From Chitinophaga caseinilytica (GTDB taxonomy: Bacteria; Bacteroidota; Bacteroidia; Chitinophagales; Chitinophagaceae): 64,000 nt of DNA. Both the position numbers and the translations under genes were made by a program. Location: contig NZ_CP150096.1 of the NCBI RefSeq assembly GCF_038396765.1, forward strand, positions 5,935,001 to 5,999,000, read 5' to 3'. This document shows, piece by piece, positions 1-8,964 of the stretch. The notes under the pieces were generated by a model. It worked only from the letters and a program-made list of their open reading frames with translations, did no database searches and was not told the DNA's origin. Numbering within the stretch: position 1 is the stretch's first letter; the number at the start of each line of letters is the position of its first letter.

Positions 1-644
1 TAGGTGAGCATACGAAAATCGCCGTCTCGCTGGAAAAACCCAGCGGCAACATCACCTTGCCCGCAGACAGCGGCTACGCCAGCCTGCAGCAGTTGCCAGA
101 CGCGGTGCTGAGCATCCGGCACGATTGGGGGACGGGCAACCACATCAAACTGGCCGGCGCCTTTCACCCGCTCACATACGAAACGCCCGCGCTCGACCGC
201 AAAAGCGCGCCGGGCTGGGGCGTCAACCTCACCGGCGCGTTCCAGTTGCCGAACAAGGATAATTTCGTATACCAGGCCGCGTATGGCGAAGGGATCGCGA
301 ATTACCTAAACGACATCGGCGGCAACGGATACGATGCCATCTACCATTCTCCCGAAAAAAAGCTCAATACCGTACCGGCGCTCGGTTTGATGGGGTTCTA
401 CGACCATTGGTGGTCAGACAAATGGAGCAGCACCGTGGGATGGGCGTACCTGACGCTGAAACCCAAGGCCTATCAGCCTCCGGCGGATTTTAACTGGTCG
501 CACTACGGCGTGGGCAACCTGCTGTGGTACCCCAACGGTTTCATGAAAGTAGGCATCGAATATCTATACGGTTACCGGAACAACATCGATAGTATGAACG
601 CGGACAATCACCGCCTGCAGCTCTCCGCGATGTTCAAATTCTAA
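1..644 (+). CDS. DcaP-like outer-membrane porin, C-terminal part (5' end outside window)
   Basis: The reading frame is open from base 3, so only the last ~213 residues are in the window. They show alternating aromatic/polar strands typical of an outer-membrane beta-barrel (for example LGLMGFYDHWWSDKW, FMKVGIEYLYGYRNN) and end in Phe (LSAMFKF), the usual terminal residue recognised by the BAM machinery. The pattern fits the DcaP-like trimeric porins that pass small anionic solutes; this assignment is from memory of the family and is moderately sure. The glutaminase gene starts 19 bases downstream on the same strand, so the two are probably co-transcribed, which would join a porin to a periplasmic glutamine-degrading enzyme. 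Confidence 0.7.
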   Translation, partial: GEHTKIAVSLEKPSGNITLPADSGYASLQQLPDAVLSIRHDWGTGNHIKLAGAFHPLTYETPALDRKSAPGWGVNLTGAFQLPNKDNFVYQAAYGEGIANYLNDIGGNGYDAIYHSPEKKLNTVPALGLMGFYDHWWSDKWSSTVGWAYLTLKPKAYQPPADFNWSHYGVGNLLWYPNGFMKVGIEYLYGYRNNIDSMNADNHRLQLSAMFKF

Positions 645-663
645 ACCTCAAAAACGTGTAACA

Positions 664-1662
664 ATGAAACGTTTGATAATGGGTCTGATGGCCGTTCTCC
701 TCCTTCCGCTGGCCGCGCTGGCGCAAGATCTGAACGCGCTGCTGAAGGAAACGCATGCGAAGTTCGCCAACCTTCCCGGCGGCGCCAACGCGAACTACAT
801 TCCCTTCCTCGCCAACGTTCCTTCCAACCTTTTCGGCATTGCCATCGTAACGGCGGATGGAAAAGTGTATGAAGTGGGTGATTCGAAATACGAGTTCGGC
901 ATCGAATCCATTTCGAAAGCGTTCGTGCTCTGCAAGGCGATGATGGACGTGGGGCCAGACAGTATCATGCACGGCATCGGCGTCAACGCCACCGGCATGC
1001 CTTTCAATTCGGTGATCGCCATCGAGCTGGAAGGATATTCTCCGCAGAACCCGCTGGTGAACGCCGGCGCCATGGCGGCCAACAGCATGGTGAAGGGGCC
1101 GGATAAAGATGCGCAATGGCAGATCGTGCTGGATTACCTGGGAGCTATGGCCGGGCGGCCGCTGAAACTCATCGATGAACTGTATAAGTCCGAAGCCGCC
1201 ACCAACCAGCACAACCGTGCCATCGCCATGCTGCTGGAGGCTTACGGGCATATGTGGGCCGACCCGCTCGACGCGTGCGACAGTTACACCAAACAATGTT
1301 CCGTGGGCGTTTCCGCCAAAGACCTCGCAGTCATGGCCGGCATGCTGGCCAACGGCGGCGTGAACCCGGTTACGCGTAAACGTTTGCTGAAAGCGGAATA
1401 CGTACCGAAAGTTTTGGCGGCGATGTCTATGGAAGGATTATATACCACATCGGGGGAATGGCTGTACCAGGTGGGGCTTCCTGGCAAAAGCGGTGTAGGC
1501 GGCGGCGTGATCGCCGTGGCGCCGGGCAAAATGGCCATCGCGGCGTTCGCGCCCCCGCTGGACCCTGTCGGCAACAGCGTGAAGGCCATGGCGGCGATCC
1601 AGTATATATCCGAAAAACTCGATCTCAACCTGTACAAGTCAACTGCCAGAAAGGAGCAGTAA
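664..1662 (+). CDS. glsA: secreted glutaminase A
   Basis: Glutaminase hydrolyses L-glutamine to glutamate and ammonia. The 332-residue protein has a clear signal peptide (residues 1-20, ending LAALA before QD) and then a serine-dependent beta-lactamase-like glutaminase fold. The catalytic SxxK is S82-I-S-K85, and the conserved NPLVNAGAMA block follows near residue 130. Most bacterial GlsA enzymes are cytoplasmic and ~310 aa; the signal peptide suggests that this one acts in the periplasm. It lies 19 bases after the porin gene and before a hairpin terminator. The ATG at 664 is chosen because it begins the signal peptide. Confidence 0.93.
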   Translation: MKRLIMGLMAVLLLPLAALAQDLNALLKETHAKFANLPGGANANYIPFLANVPSNLFGIAIVTADGKVYEVGDSKYEFGIESISKAFVLCKAMMDVGPDSIMHGIGVNATGMPFNSVIAIELEGYSPQNPLVNAGAMAANSMVKGPDKDAQWQIVLDYLGAMAGRPLKLIDELYKSEAATNQHNRAIAMLLEAYGHMWADPLDACDSYTKQCSVGVSAKDLAVMAGMLANGGVNPVTRKRLLKAEYVPKVLAAMSMEGLYTTSGEWLYQVGLPGKSGVGGGVIAVAPGKMAIAAFAPPLDPVGNSVKAMAAIQYISEKLDLNLYKSTARKEQ

Positions 1663-1692
1663 CAAGGATATAGATGTGGGATTTGATGGAAA

Positions 1693-1732
1693 GACCCGCC
1701 AGGCGATCACTGTAGCCGGCGGGTCGATTATT
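1693..1732 (+). terminator. hairpin terminator after glsA
   Basis: GACCCGCC (1693-1700) pairs with GGCGGGTC (1718-1725), with a further GGC/GCC pairing inside the loop, followed by GATTATTTT. It lies between the convergent glsA and 3-hydroxybutyryl-CoA dehydrogenase genes. The T tract is weak. Confidence 0.5.
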
Positions 1733-1745
1733 TTGCGGAAGTATT

Positions 1746-2636
1746 TTATTGACGGAAGCGATCGCTTACCACGAGGTCTTTCCCCGCGCCTTCATATTTG
1801 TAGAAACCCTTGCCGCTCTTCACGCCCAGGTGCCCTGCGGTCACCATGTTCACCAGCAGCGGGCAGGGCGCGTATTTCGGTTGTCCCAATCCGTCGTGCA
1901 GCACGCGGAGGATGGAAAGGCACACATCGAGGCCGATGAAATCCGCCAGTTGCAGCGGGCCCATGGGGTGCGCCATGCCCAGTTTCATCACCGTATCGAT
2001 GGATTCCACGCCCGCTACGCCTTCATACAGTGCAATGATGGCTTCGTTGATCATGGGCATGAGGATGCGGTTGGCCACGAAACCGGGATAGTCGTTCACG
2101 ATACAGGGGACTTTGCCCAGTTTGAGCGACAGTTCCCGCACCGCGGCCGTGACGTCGGGTTCGGTGGCATACCCATTGATGATCTCTACGAGTTTCATCA
2201 CGGGCACGGGGTTCATGAAGTGCATCCCGATCACTTTGCCGGGGCGCGAGGTGGCGGCGGCGATTTTGGTGATGGAGATGGAAGAGGTATTGGTGGCGAG
2301 AATGGTGCCGGGAGCGGTGTGCTGGTCGAGATCGCGGAAGATGCGGAGTTTCAGGTCCACATTTTCGGTGGCGGCTTCCACTACGAGCTCCACGCCTTTC
2401 ACGCCGGCGGCCATATCGGTAAAGGTGTGAAGATTGGCGATGGTGCTTTGCTTCACGTCTTCCGTAATGATTTCCTTGGCGAGCTGGCGGTTGAGGTTGC
2501 GGACGATCGTGTCCAGGGCTTTATCGAGCGCGGGCTGCGCCACATCGATGAGGTGAACGGTGAAACCGTTTTGCGCAAACACGTGCGCAATGCCGTTTCC
2601 CATCGTGCCGGCGCCGATCACGGCTACTTTCTGCAT
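1746..2636 (-). CDS. 3-hydroxybutyryl-CoA dehydrogenase
   Basis: This enzyme oxidises or reduces the 3-hydroxyacyl-CoA/acetoacetyl-CoA pair with NAD(P). The 296-residue protein begins MQKVAVIGAGTMGNGIAHVF, a Rossmann GxGxxG nucleotide site (residues 8-13). VEAATE lies at 86-91, and the catalytic region HFMNPVPVMKLVEI gives the His at residue 139 and the partner Glu about 12 residues later. The C-terminal 3HCDH domain contains GFVANRILMP and ends in KSGKGFYKYE. Length and motifs match the monofunctional Hbd/PaaH family. An in-frame start 30 bases upstream exists, but the Rossmann strand begins immediately after the ATG at 2636, which is preferred. Confidence 0.93.
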   Translation of the reverse strand: MQKVAVIGAGTMGNGIAHVFAQNGFTVHLIDVAQPALDKALDTIVRNLNRQLAKEIITEDVKQSTIANLHTFTDMAAGVKGVELVVEAATENVDLKLRIFRDLDQHTAPGTILATNTSSISITKIAAATSRPGKVIGMHFMNPVPVMKLVEIINGYATEPDVTAAVRELSLKLGKVPCIVNDYPGFVANRILMPMINEAIIALYEGVAGVESIDTVMKLGMAHPMGPLQLADFIGLDVCLSILRVLHDGLGQPKYAPCPLLVNMVTAGHLGVKSGKGFYKYEGAGKDLVVSDRFRQ

Positions 2637-2698
2637 AACGTACAATTTTGGTGAATGATGCGGCAATTTAGGAAAAAGCGCGCACCGGGCCGCGGGGG

Positions 2699-3337
2699 TT
2701 AGTTTTTCCTTTTAAAATCGCCCCGTTTCCAGGATTCGATGAACTGGGCCCAGGCCAGCGGGTTGAAGATGTTCTGCGGCGGCATCTGACCAGCGTAGTA
2801 CAGCGATTGCTGCTGCTTCTGCATGAACACGTTATACGCTCCGCCCGCATCGATCGGCATGCCCTGCGCAATGGCGCGCAGCTTGGCCTGCTCGTTGTTT
2901 TTCCTGGCTATTTCGTACATATCGTTCGGAATATCCATGCTCACGAACAGTTTCTCGAATTCGCGGCGGGTAGGGTAAGGCTTGATGATGGTTTCTGTCA
3001 GGTACACCGTGTCTTCCGCCATGAGCTGGATCATGGAATAACGGTTGCCCGGCAGGTCGAGCGGGATTTTGTAGTCCTTCTTGCGGAAGCCTACGGCACT
3101 GAACTGCAGCGTATCCCCTTTAAACGCAACGATGGAAAAAACGCCCACGCTGTTGGAGATGGTGCCGCGGCCCTGGCCCTTCACGAGGATGCTCACCGCC
3201 GGTACGGCACGCAGGCTGTCTGCCGTCATGGTAATACCGGATATCTGTATGATGCTGTCCCTGAACGCTTTGAATTGCGCAGCGGAAAGTAAAGGCAAGC
3301 ACACCAGGGAAAAAAGTATGACAAGATTTCTATACAT
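2699..3337 (-). CDS. secreted carboxypeptidase-regulatory-like domain protein
   Basis: The 212-residue protein has a signal peptide (MYRNLVILFSLVCLPLLSAAQ) and then a beta-sandwich segment of the CarboxypepD_reg-like type: ADSLRAVPAVSILVKGQG, then TISNSVGVFSIVAFKGDTLQFSAVGFRK. This is the fold found at the N-terminus of TonB-dependent receptors and in small Bacteroidota envelope proteins. The rest (YPTRREFEKLFVSMDIP onward) is a tail of unknown role rich in Gln and Ala. No catalytic motif is visible. The protein is probably periplasmic or outer-membrane associated; the function is unknown. Confidence 0.75.
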   Translation of the reverse strand: MYRNLVILFSLVCLPLLSAAQFKAFRDSIIQISGITMTADSLRAVPAVSILVKGQGRGTISNSVGVFSIVAFKGDTLQFSAVGFRKKDYKIPLDLPGNRYSMIQLMAEDTVYLTETIIKPYPTRREFEKLFVSMDIPNDMYEIARKNNEQAKLRAIAQGMPIDAGGAYNVFMQKQQQSLYYAGQMPPQNIFNPLAWAQFIESWKRGDFKRKN

Positions 3338-3411
3338 GTGTAGGCACTAAGATACAGGAACTGACCCGCAATGTCCAATATAATAGCGACAAATTAAACC
3401 TCATTTATGGT

Positions 3412-3420
3412 TAACTTTGC
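3412..3420 (+). promoter_or_regulatory. Bacteroidota -7 element for the Mrp gene
   Basis: TAACTTTGC matches TAnnTTTG(C). It lies 28 bases before the ATG at 3449, giving a predicted leader of about 20 nucleotides. Confidence 0.55.
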
Positions 3421-3448
3421 AGATCGCAATCAAATTTAACAACATTTT

Positions 3449-4549
3449 ATGATCACAAAAGAGAAGGTCCTCGAGGCGCTGTCGAATGTGGAAGAACCCG
3501 ATCTGGGAAAGGATCTGGTGACCCTCAACATGGTGAAGGACATCGAGATCGAAGGAAATAAAGTTACGTTTACGGTGGTGCTCACCACGCCTGCGTGCCC
3601 GTTGAAGGAACTCATCCGCAACGCGTGCATCCATGCCATTCACCACCTCGTCAGCAAGGAAGCGGAAGTAGAAGTTAAAATGACTGCCAACGTCAGCTCC
3701 AACAGGAAAGACGGCAATACCCTGCTACCGAATGTCAAAAATATCATCATGGTCGCCTCCGGCAAAGGCGGCGTAGGCAAATCCACCGTAGCCGCCAACC
3801 TGGCGATCGCCCTGGCGCAGGACGGTGCCAAAGTAGGCCTCATGGACGCCGATATTTACGGCCCCAGCGTGCCCATCATGTTCGGCGTGCGCGGCCAGCG
3901 GCCGATGATGGTGAACGTCAACGGCAAAGGCATGATCGCCCCCATGGAAAAATACGGCATCCAGTTCATGTCTATCGGATTGCTGGTAGACGAAAAACAA
4001 GCCATCGTATGGCGCGGCCCCATGGCCAGCAGCGCCCTGAAACAATTCGTGAGCGACGTGCACTGGGGCGACCTGGATTACCTCGTGATCGACATGCCCC
4101 CCGGAACGGGCGACGTTCACATCACCCTCGTACAATCCGTGCCCGTAACCGGCGCCGTGATCGTGACCACCCCGCAAGACGTGGCCCTGGCAGACGCCAA
4201 GAAAGGCATCTCCATGTTCAGCTCCCCGCAGGTGAACGTGCCCATCATCGGCCTCGTGGAAAACATGGCGTACTTCACGCCCGCCGAACTGCCGGAAAAC
4301 AAATATTACATCTTCGGGAAAGAAGGCGGCATGCGCCTCGCGGAAGAACTGGAAATCCCGTTCCTCGGCCAGATCCCGCTGGTCCAGAGCATCCGCGAAG
4401 GTGGCGACGACGGCGTTCCGGCCATTACCGGCACCGATCCCGTTACGCAGAAAGCCTTCACCGAATTCGCCGGCAATACCGCCCGCAATATCGCGATGCG
4501 CAATGCCAACATAGCGCCCACGAAGATCGTGGAGATCACGGAGCGCTAA
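3449..4549 (+). CDS. apbC: Mrp/NBP35-family iron-sulfur carrier ATPase
   Basis: The 366-residue protein has an N-terminal MIP18/DUF59 domain (about 1-80, with Cys50 in TTPACP and Cys60) joined to a ParA/MinD-like P-loop ATPase. Walker A GKGGVGKST lies at 105-113, and switch motifs include DADIYGPSVP and DMPPGTGD. The family helps to load Fe-S clusters onto apo-proteins. The cluster-binding CxxC that ApbC/NBP35 proteins carry after ENM is missing: the sequence runs ENMAYFTPAELPENKYY. The stop codon overlaps the stop of the convergent RDD gene (4546-4549). Confidence 0.9.
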   Translation: MITKEKVLEALSNVEEPDLGKDLVTLNMVKDIEIEGNKVTFTVVLTTPACPLKELIRNACIHAIHHLVSKEAEVEVKMTANVSSNRKDGNTLLPNVKNIIMVASGKGGVGKSTVAANLAIALAQDGAKVGLMDADIYGPSVPIMFGVRGQRPMMVNVNGKGMIAPMEKYGIQFMSIGLLVDEKQAIVWRGPMASSALKQFVSDVHWGDLDYLVIDMPPGTGDVHITLVQSVPVTGAVIVTTPQDVALADAKKGISMFSSPQVNVPIIGLVENMAYFTPAELPENKYYIFGKEGGMRLAEELEIPFLGQIPLVQSIREGGDDGVPAITGTDPVTQKAFTEFAGNTARNIAMRNANIAPTKIVEITER

Positions 4550-4986
4550 GGCAACGAATGCTTCAACACCACTACACTCCCGGCGCCGAGGTCGTGAAGG
4601 GCCCGGCGCTCGGGGTTGAAGTGGATCGTGATGAACGAAAGCCACCCCAGCAGGCATTTCAACACATAACGCGCATATGCCGCCCAGATCGGGATCTTCT
4701 TACGGATATCGGCCGACCGGCGCACCCTGATACCGGTGACCCAGTTGCCGACCGTACACCCGATCGCCGTACACAGCGGTTCATACACGCCCCAGAGCGC
4801 CAGGAAAATGACGATATTGATCCATTCCGGCGCCCCCTCGCCCAGGCTGTCCAGCAACCGCGACGCCGGCAACATTAGCAGCACAATAAATAACAGGTCG
4901 ATGAAAGAAGATTGAATGCGCTTGACCAGCGTGGGGAACGCAGGCTCCTGCCCTTCGGCAGGCATAACGGGAACGGTTGAGTCCAT
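4546..4986 (-). CDS. RDD-family membrane protein
   Basis: The protein is 146 residues from the ATG at 4986 (another in-frame ATG lies at 5019). It carries an RDD domain: the first membrane segment follows VKRIQSSFIDLLFIVLLML, then a helix IVIFLALWGVYEPLCTAIG, a GNWVTGIRVRR loop, and the terminal RRALHDLGAGSVVV. RDD proteins are small inner-membrane proteins, some linked to Na+/H+ exchange or to other transporters; no specific role can be assigned here. It shares four bases of its 3' end with the Mrp gene on the other strand. Confidence 0.82.
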   Translation of the reverse strand: MDSTVPVMPAEGQEPAFPTLVKRIQSSFIDLLFIVLLMLPASRLLDSLGEGAPEWINIVIFLALWGVYEPLCTAIGCTVGNWVTGIRVRRSADIRKKIPIWAAYARYVLKCLLGWLSFITIHFNPERRALHDLGAGSVVVLKHSLP

Positions 4987-5039
4987 GGTATCGGGATTAA
5001 TTGTCAAACAATATATCATAAATAATCATACTTATCAAC

Positions 5040-5666
5040 ATGTACGCCCCTAAACAAACACAGGAACACGATTTCGAAACCATTGCCGCCTTTATCCGCA
5101 AACACGCCTTCGCATTGCTGCTGAGCGTGCGCGACGGCGCTCCCTACGGCACCCACATCCCGGTAGAACTGGAAGAAAAGGGACCGGGCTCCTTCGTGCT
5201 GAGAGGCCACCTCGCCAACGCAAATCCCCAAACGGAAGATTTCAGCTCCGGGCAAACATTCCTCGCCGTTTTCACCGATCCCCACGCCTACATCTCCTCC
5301 TCCTGGTACGAAAAGGAGAAAATCCCCACCTGGAACTACATCGCCGTGCATATCTACGGCAAACTGCGCATCCTCTCGGAAGCGGAACTGGTCGAATCCC
5401 TCACCCGCCTGATGAACAAATACGAAGCCTCGTCCGAACATCCCGTCCGCATGGCCGACGTCCCGGAAAAAGCCATGCAGGCGAGTCTTAAAGCGATCAC
5501 CGGCTTCGAAATGTCGCTGGATAAAATCGAGACGCGCTTCAAACTGAGCCAGAACCGCAACGACCGCGACTACGCCAATATCATCTCACATCTCAACGCC
5601 ACGGGCGATACGCAGGCTGCGGAGATCGCGGAGGAAATGGCGAAAAGACGGCAGGCCGGACAGTAA
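5040..5666 (+). CDS. PaiB-like FMN-binding split-barrel protein
   Basis: The 208-residue protein matches the FMN-binding negative transcriptional regulator (PaiB) family. It starts MYAPKQTQEHDFETIAAFI and carries the split-barrel blocks HIPVELEEKG, RGHLANANPQ, FTDPHAYISSSWYE and PTWNYIAVHIYGK, with KLSQNRNDRDYANI near the end. In Bacillus, PaiB represses sporulation and protease genes; many homologues are flavoproteins of unknown activity, so regulation here is only family knowledge. It is divergent from the RDD gene and convergent with the oxidoreductase. Confidence 0.88.
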   Translation: MYAPKQTQEHDFETIAAFIRKHAFALLLSVRDGAPYGTHIPVELEEKGPGSFVLRGHLANANPQTEDFSSGQTFLAVFTDPHAYISSSWYEKEKIPTWNYIAVHIYGKLRILSEAELVESLTRLMNKYEASSEHPVRMADVPEKAMQASLKAITGFEMSLDKIETRFKLSQNRNDRDYANIISHLNATGDTQAAEIAEEMAKRRQAGQ

Positions 5667-5709
5667 CCCGTCCAGCCCGCGCGCCTTCGTTTATGAGTGC
5701 AATAAAAAA

Positions 5710-7077
5710 CTACAGGGTAAATACTTTCCCGCCGACCATCACGTCCTGCTTCGCTTCGTCGAACGTAGCGCGCAGCCCCGTGCGGTAAGCCGCCGTGCCC
5801 ATGATGAGGGCGATGGAGTGGCTGTATGCCGCTTCGATAGGCGCGTTGGTTTTCAGGTCTTGCTTGCGCACGCAATCCATCCAGTTGCGGACGTGGGCGT
5901 TGGTGGTATCGTCTCCGCCGGTGTTGGCGCCCGCTTCCACGCCGGCCGCGGCCGCGAGGCTCATTTCGGGCAGCAGGTTCGCTTTCAGGCCCATCGCCGC
6001 CGCTTCTTTTTCGCGGAGGCCGCCGTTGGGGGAAATCTTGTTGGTGCTCATGTCAATCATCCCACCGTTGGAATAATACAGTTCTTTGGTACCGCCCGCT
6101 GAGTTATGGAAACGCGAGCTGTACACCACCTGGAAGCCCGACGAAGGATCGTTCTGCGGACCATATTCCAGAACCGCAGTGAGCGTATCCGCGTTGGTGC
6201 GCCCGTCTTTCCACTGATAAATGCCGCCGCCGGCCACTACGCTGCGCGGATGTTCGAGGCCGGAGAACCAATGCACGGTATCGATCTGGTGCGTCATCCA
6301 CTGGCCGAAGATGCCGGAGGAATAAGGCCAGAAGAGGCGGTATTCGAGGTATTTGCGGGGGTCCCAGTTTTCTTTCGGGCGGGTGCAATGGAACCGCGCG
6401 AAGTCGACGTCGGCCTGGCGGATTTCGCTGACCAGGTCGGGCCGGCGCCAACGGCCGGGCTGGTTTACGTTCCAGGTCATTTCCACCATCGTGATGGGAC
6501 CGAATTTGCCATCCTGGATGAATTTGGCCGCGGCATGGTACCCCGCGCCGCTGCGGCGCTGCGTGCCCACCTGGAACACGCGTTTGGAGGCTTTCACGGC
6601 CTTGAGCGCATTGCGGGCGTCTTCCATCGTTTCGGCGAAGGGCTTTTCGCAATACACGTCTTTCTTGTTATTCACGGCTTCGATGGTATGGAAGGCGTGC
6701 TGGAAATCGGCCGTGGCGATCATCACCGCGTCGAGGTCTTTGATCCGGTACAGTTCGTCGTTATTCACACAGGCCTGAACGGAGTGGCCGAACTTGCCTT
6801 CCAGTACGGATTTCCCTTCTTCCCGGCGGCGCTTCCAGATGTCGGAAACGGCTACGATGTCGAAATTCAGGTCTTTGTAATTGTTGAGGAAACAGGGCAT
6901 GAGCGCCTGGCGGAAACGGTCGGAAAAGCCGACCACGCCCACGTTCACGCGGTCGTTCGCCCCCAGGATGCGGGCATAGCTGCTGGCCGGCATGCCCATG
7001 GCGCTGAGCGCCACGCCGGCGCCCCCCATCATGGAGAGTTTCAGGAATTCGCGGCGGTTCTTGTTGCTAATAGTCAT
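5710..7077 (-). CDS. Gfo/Idh/MocA-family oxidoreductase with TAT signal
   Basis: The 455-residue protein begins with a twin-arginine-type leader (NRREFLKLSMMGGAGVALSA), typical of exported Bacteroidota members of this family. The Rossmann domain starts at RVNVGVVGFSDRF, and the nucleotide-sugar motif CEKPFAETMED (EKP) is present. The C-terminal domain contains MVEMTWNVNQPGRWRRP and GQWMTHQIDTVHWF. These enzymes are NAD(P)-dependent and oxidise, reduce or hydrolyse sugars and cyclitols; the substrate is unknown. It starts 30 bases after the stop of the upstream sugar isomerase-like gene, so the two form one leftward operon. Confidence 0.92.
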   Translation of the reverse strand: MTISNKNRREFLKLSMMGGAGVALSAMGMPASSYARILGANDRVNVGVVGFSDRFRQALMPCFLNNYKDLNFDIVAVSDIWKRRREEGKSVLEGKFGHSVQACVNNDELYRIKDLDAVMIATADFQHAFHTIEAVNNKKDVYCEKPFAETMEDARNALKAVKASKRVFQVGTQRRSGAGYHAAAKFIQDGKFGPITMVEMTWNVNQPGRWRRPDLVSEIRQADVDFARFHCTRPKENWDPRKYLEYRLFWPYSSGIFGQWMTHQIDTVHWFSGLEHPRSVVAGGGIYQWKDGRTNADTLTAVLEYGPQNDPSSGFQVVYSSRFHNSAGGTKELYYSNGGMIDMSTNKISPNGGLREKEAAAMGLKANLLPEMSLAAAAGVEAGANTGGDDTTNAHVRNWMDCVRKQDLKTNAPIEAAYSHSIALIMGTAAYRTGLRATFDEAKQDVMVGGKVFTL

Positions 7078-7107
7078 AGTGGAATGATTTTATGATTGTT
7101 GCGTTGA

Positions 7108-7971
7108 TTACTCGTAAGCTTCGGTCAGTTGTTGAGTGAGATATGCCAATGCGGGCCTGCATTCTTCCGGCATGTTCTTCCATCCGCACTCCATGGTGAT
7201 GCGGCCTTTGTAACCCGCTTTCTTCAGCATGGCGAGATACGGCCTGAAATCCTGGCCCGCCGTGCCCGGGGCACGCCGTCCCTCCTTTTCCGCGATGTGG
7301 CAATGCACCAGGTACGGCGCCGCGGCGAGGATCGATGCGGGATCTTCCCCTTCGCGCAGCATGTGGTAAATATCCACCGTTACCCGGAAATTGGGATGGT
7401 TGACGGATTTGGCGATGTGGGTGACGATGGAAAGACTATTGATGAAGTTATCTTCTGTCTTGTTGAGATTCTCCATGGCGATGATGCGGTCGTATTTCTT
7501 CGCCACATCGGCCATTTTCCGGGAAATAGCGATCAGCTCCCGCAATGCGGTGGCCGAATCCTGCCCTTCCATCAATTTCCGCGCGCCGGCCGAACCGAAC
7601 ACGATGATCTTCACGCCTGCTTCCCGGGCGCGCTGCATGAGGGTATCTACATACCCGAGAATTTCCTTTTCGTTGGCTTCCGGGCCCGTGAGCCGGATGG
7701 TGCCGGGAAGGAAGAGGTTGCAGGTGACAAGGTCGAGCTTCATGGCCCGGATCCTGCCCAGAAACCGGTGATAGGCCGTGTCGGGGACAGACGGGGCGAA
7801 CAGCTTCCGGGCGCCTTCCTCGATATGCGCAAACCCGGCCGCAGCAAGGAGACTGTCGTTCTCCAAAGACGTAGCCACGCCTATTTTCGGCAACCCGCGC
7901 TTTTGTGCATTCGATTGCATAAAAGGCAGGCAAAGGAGGAGGGCGAACAGTAATTTTTGATAAAGTTTCAT
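7108..7971 (-). CDS. secreted sugar phosphate isomerase/epimerase-like TIM-barrel protein
   Basis: The 287-residue protein starts with a signal peptide (MKLYQKLLFALLLCLPFMQSNAQ) followed by an AP-endonuclease-2/xylose-isomerase-like TIM barrel. Visible barrel strands include KIIVFGSAGARKL, IIAMENLNKTEDNFIN, FRVTVDIYHMLREGEDP, LVHCHIAEKEGR and GRITMECGW; the Glu, Asp, His and Glu residues in these are the usual metal ligands. A longer in-frame start at 8034 adds a segment with no signal character. It is the first gene of a pair with the Gfo/Idh/MocA oxidoreductase, a common Bacteroidota partnership in sugar-derivative breakdown. Confidence 0.88.
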   Translation of the reverse strand: MKLYQKLLFALLLCLPFMQSNAQKRGLPKIGVATSLENDSLLAAAGFAHIEEGARKLFAPSVPDTAYHRFLGRIRAMKLDLVTCNLFLPGTIRLTGPEANEKEILGYVDTLMQRAREAGVKIIVFGSAGARKLMEGQDSATALRELIAISRKMADVAKKYDRIIAMENLNKTEDNFINSLSIVTHIAKSVNHPNFRVTVDIYHMLREGEDPASILAAAPYLVHCHIAEKEGRRAPGTAGQDFRPYLAMLKKAGYKGRITMECGWKNMPEECRPALAYLTQQLTEAYE

Positions 7972-8087
7972 GGAAATCAGTTTTTCGACAATCGTGGACC
8001 GGGGAAAAATTAAGAAGGAAAATCGGAAAATCAAAATCAGGAATTGACAAAAATGCCGGAAATTCGCGCTAACACTGAAAACATATT

Positions 8088-8888
8088 ATGAATAGACAGG
8101 AATTGGTGCAGCTCATCAGGGACAGGAAATCTTACTTATGTATCGGTCTGGATACGGACATGCAGAAGATTCCCAAACACCTGCATTCCCACCCCGACCC
8201 GATGTTCGCCTTCAACAAAGCCATCATCGACGCCACGCAAGACCTTTGCGTCGCCTACAAGATCAACACCGCATTTTACGAGTGCCAGGGCATCCGCGGA
8301 TGGGAAAGCCTCCAGCGCACCATCGAGTATATTCCCAAAACCGTTTTCACCATCGCCGACGCCAAACGCGGCGATATCGGTAACACCTCTGCCTACTACG
8401 CCAAAACCTTTTACGAAACCTACGGCTTCGACTCCGTGACCGTAGCGCCGTACATGGGCCGCGACAGCGTGGAGCCCTTCCTCGGTTTCAGCGACAAATT
8501 CGCCATCGTGCTCGGCCTCACCAGCAACGCCGGCAGTGCCGACTTCCAGCTGCAACCCGCCGGCGACGGCCTGCTGTACGAAAAAGTGCTGCGCACCTGC
8601 GCATCCTGGGGCACCCCGGACAATATGATGTTCGTAGTGGGCGCCACGCAGGCAGATTCCGTAGCCGCCATCCGCAAGATCGTACCAGATCACTTCCTCC
8701 TCGTGCCCGGTGTGGGCGCGCAGGGCGGCAGCCTCAAGGATATTTCCGAAAAGGGGATGAACGGTGATGTAGGGTTGCTGGTAAATGCCAGTCGCGCCGT
8801 GATCTACGCCGGTAACGACGAGAAGTTCGCGGAAGACGCGCGCGCCGCGGCACAGGCCCTTCAGGCGGAAATGGCGACTTACCTGTAA
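8088..8888 (+). CDS. pyrF: orotidine 5'-phosphate decarboxylase
   Basis: This enzyme catalyses the last step of UMP synthesis, OMP to UMP plus CO2. The 266-residue protein has the signature [13 protein letters not shown], containing the catalytic Asp-Lys-Asp triad, an early substrate region [13 protein letters not shown], and the phosphate-binding [12 protein letters not shown] near residue 205. The length and the DAKRGDIG form match the longer (type 2) OMP decarboxylases common in Bacteroidota. It stands alone and ends before a strong terminator. Confidence 0.95.
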   Translation: MNRQELVQLIRDRKSYLCIGLDTDMQKIPKHLHSHPDPMFAFNKAIIDATQDLCVAYKINTAFYECQGIRGWESLQRTIEYIPKTVFTIADAKRGDIGNTSAYYAKTFYETYGFDSVTVAPYMGRDSVEPFLGFSDKFAIVLGLTSNAGSADFQLQPAGDGLLYEKVLRTCASWGTPDNMMFVVGATQADSVAAIRKIVPDHFLLVPGVGAQGGSLKDISEKGMNGDVGLLVNASRAVIYAGNDEKFAEDARAAAQALQAEMATYL

Positions 8889-8922
8889 GTCGAACCCGGT
8901 AAAAGTTATTGGAAATCATAGT

Positions 8923-8956
8923 GAAACGCTCCCGGCCGGGGGCGTTTCCGTTTTTT
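8923..8956 (+). terminator. rho-independent terminator after pyrF
   Basis: GAAACGC pairs with GCGTTTC around a GC-rich inner stem (CCCGGCCGGG), followed by CG and six T residues (8951-8956). Confidence 0.8.
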
Positions 8957-8964
8957 GGGCAAGC

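Noticed and set aside
1749..2654. 301-residue frame antisense to the 3-hydroxybutyryl-CoA dehydrogenase
   Set aside because: Shadow of a GC-rich gene, His/Gly-rich, with no family motif.
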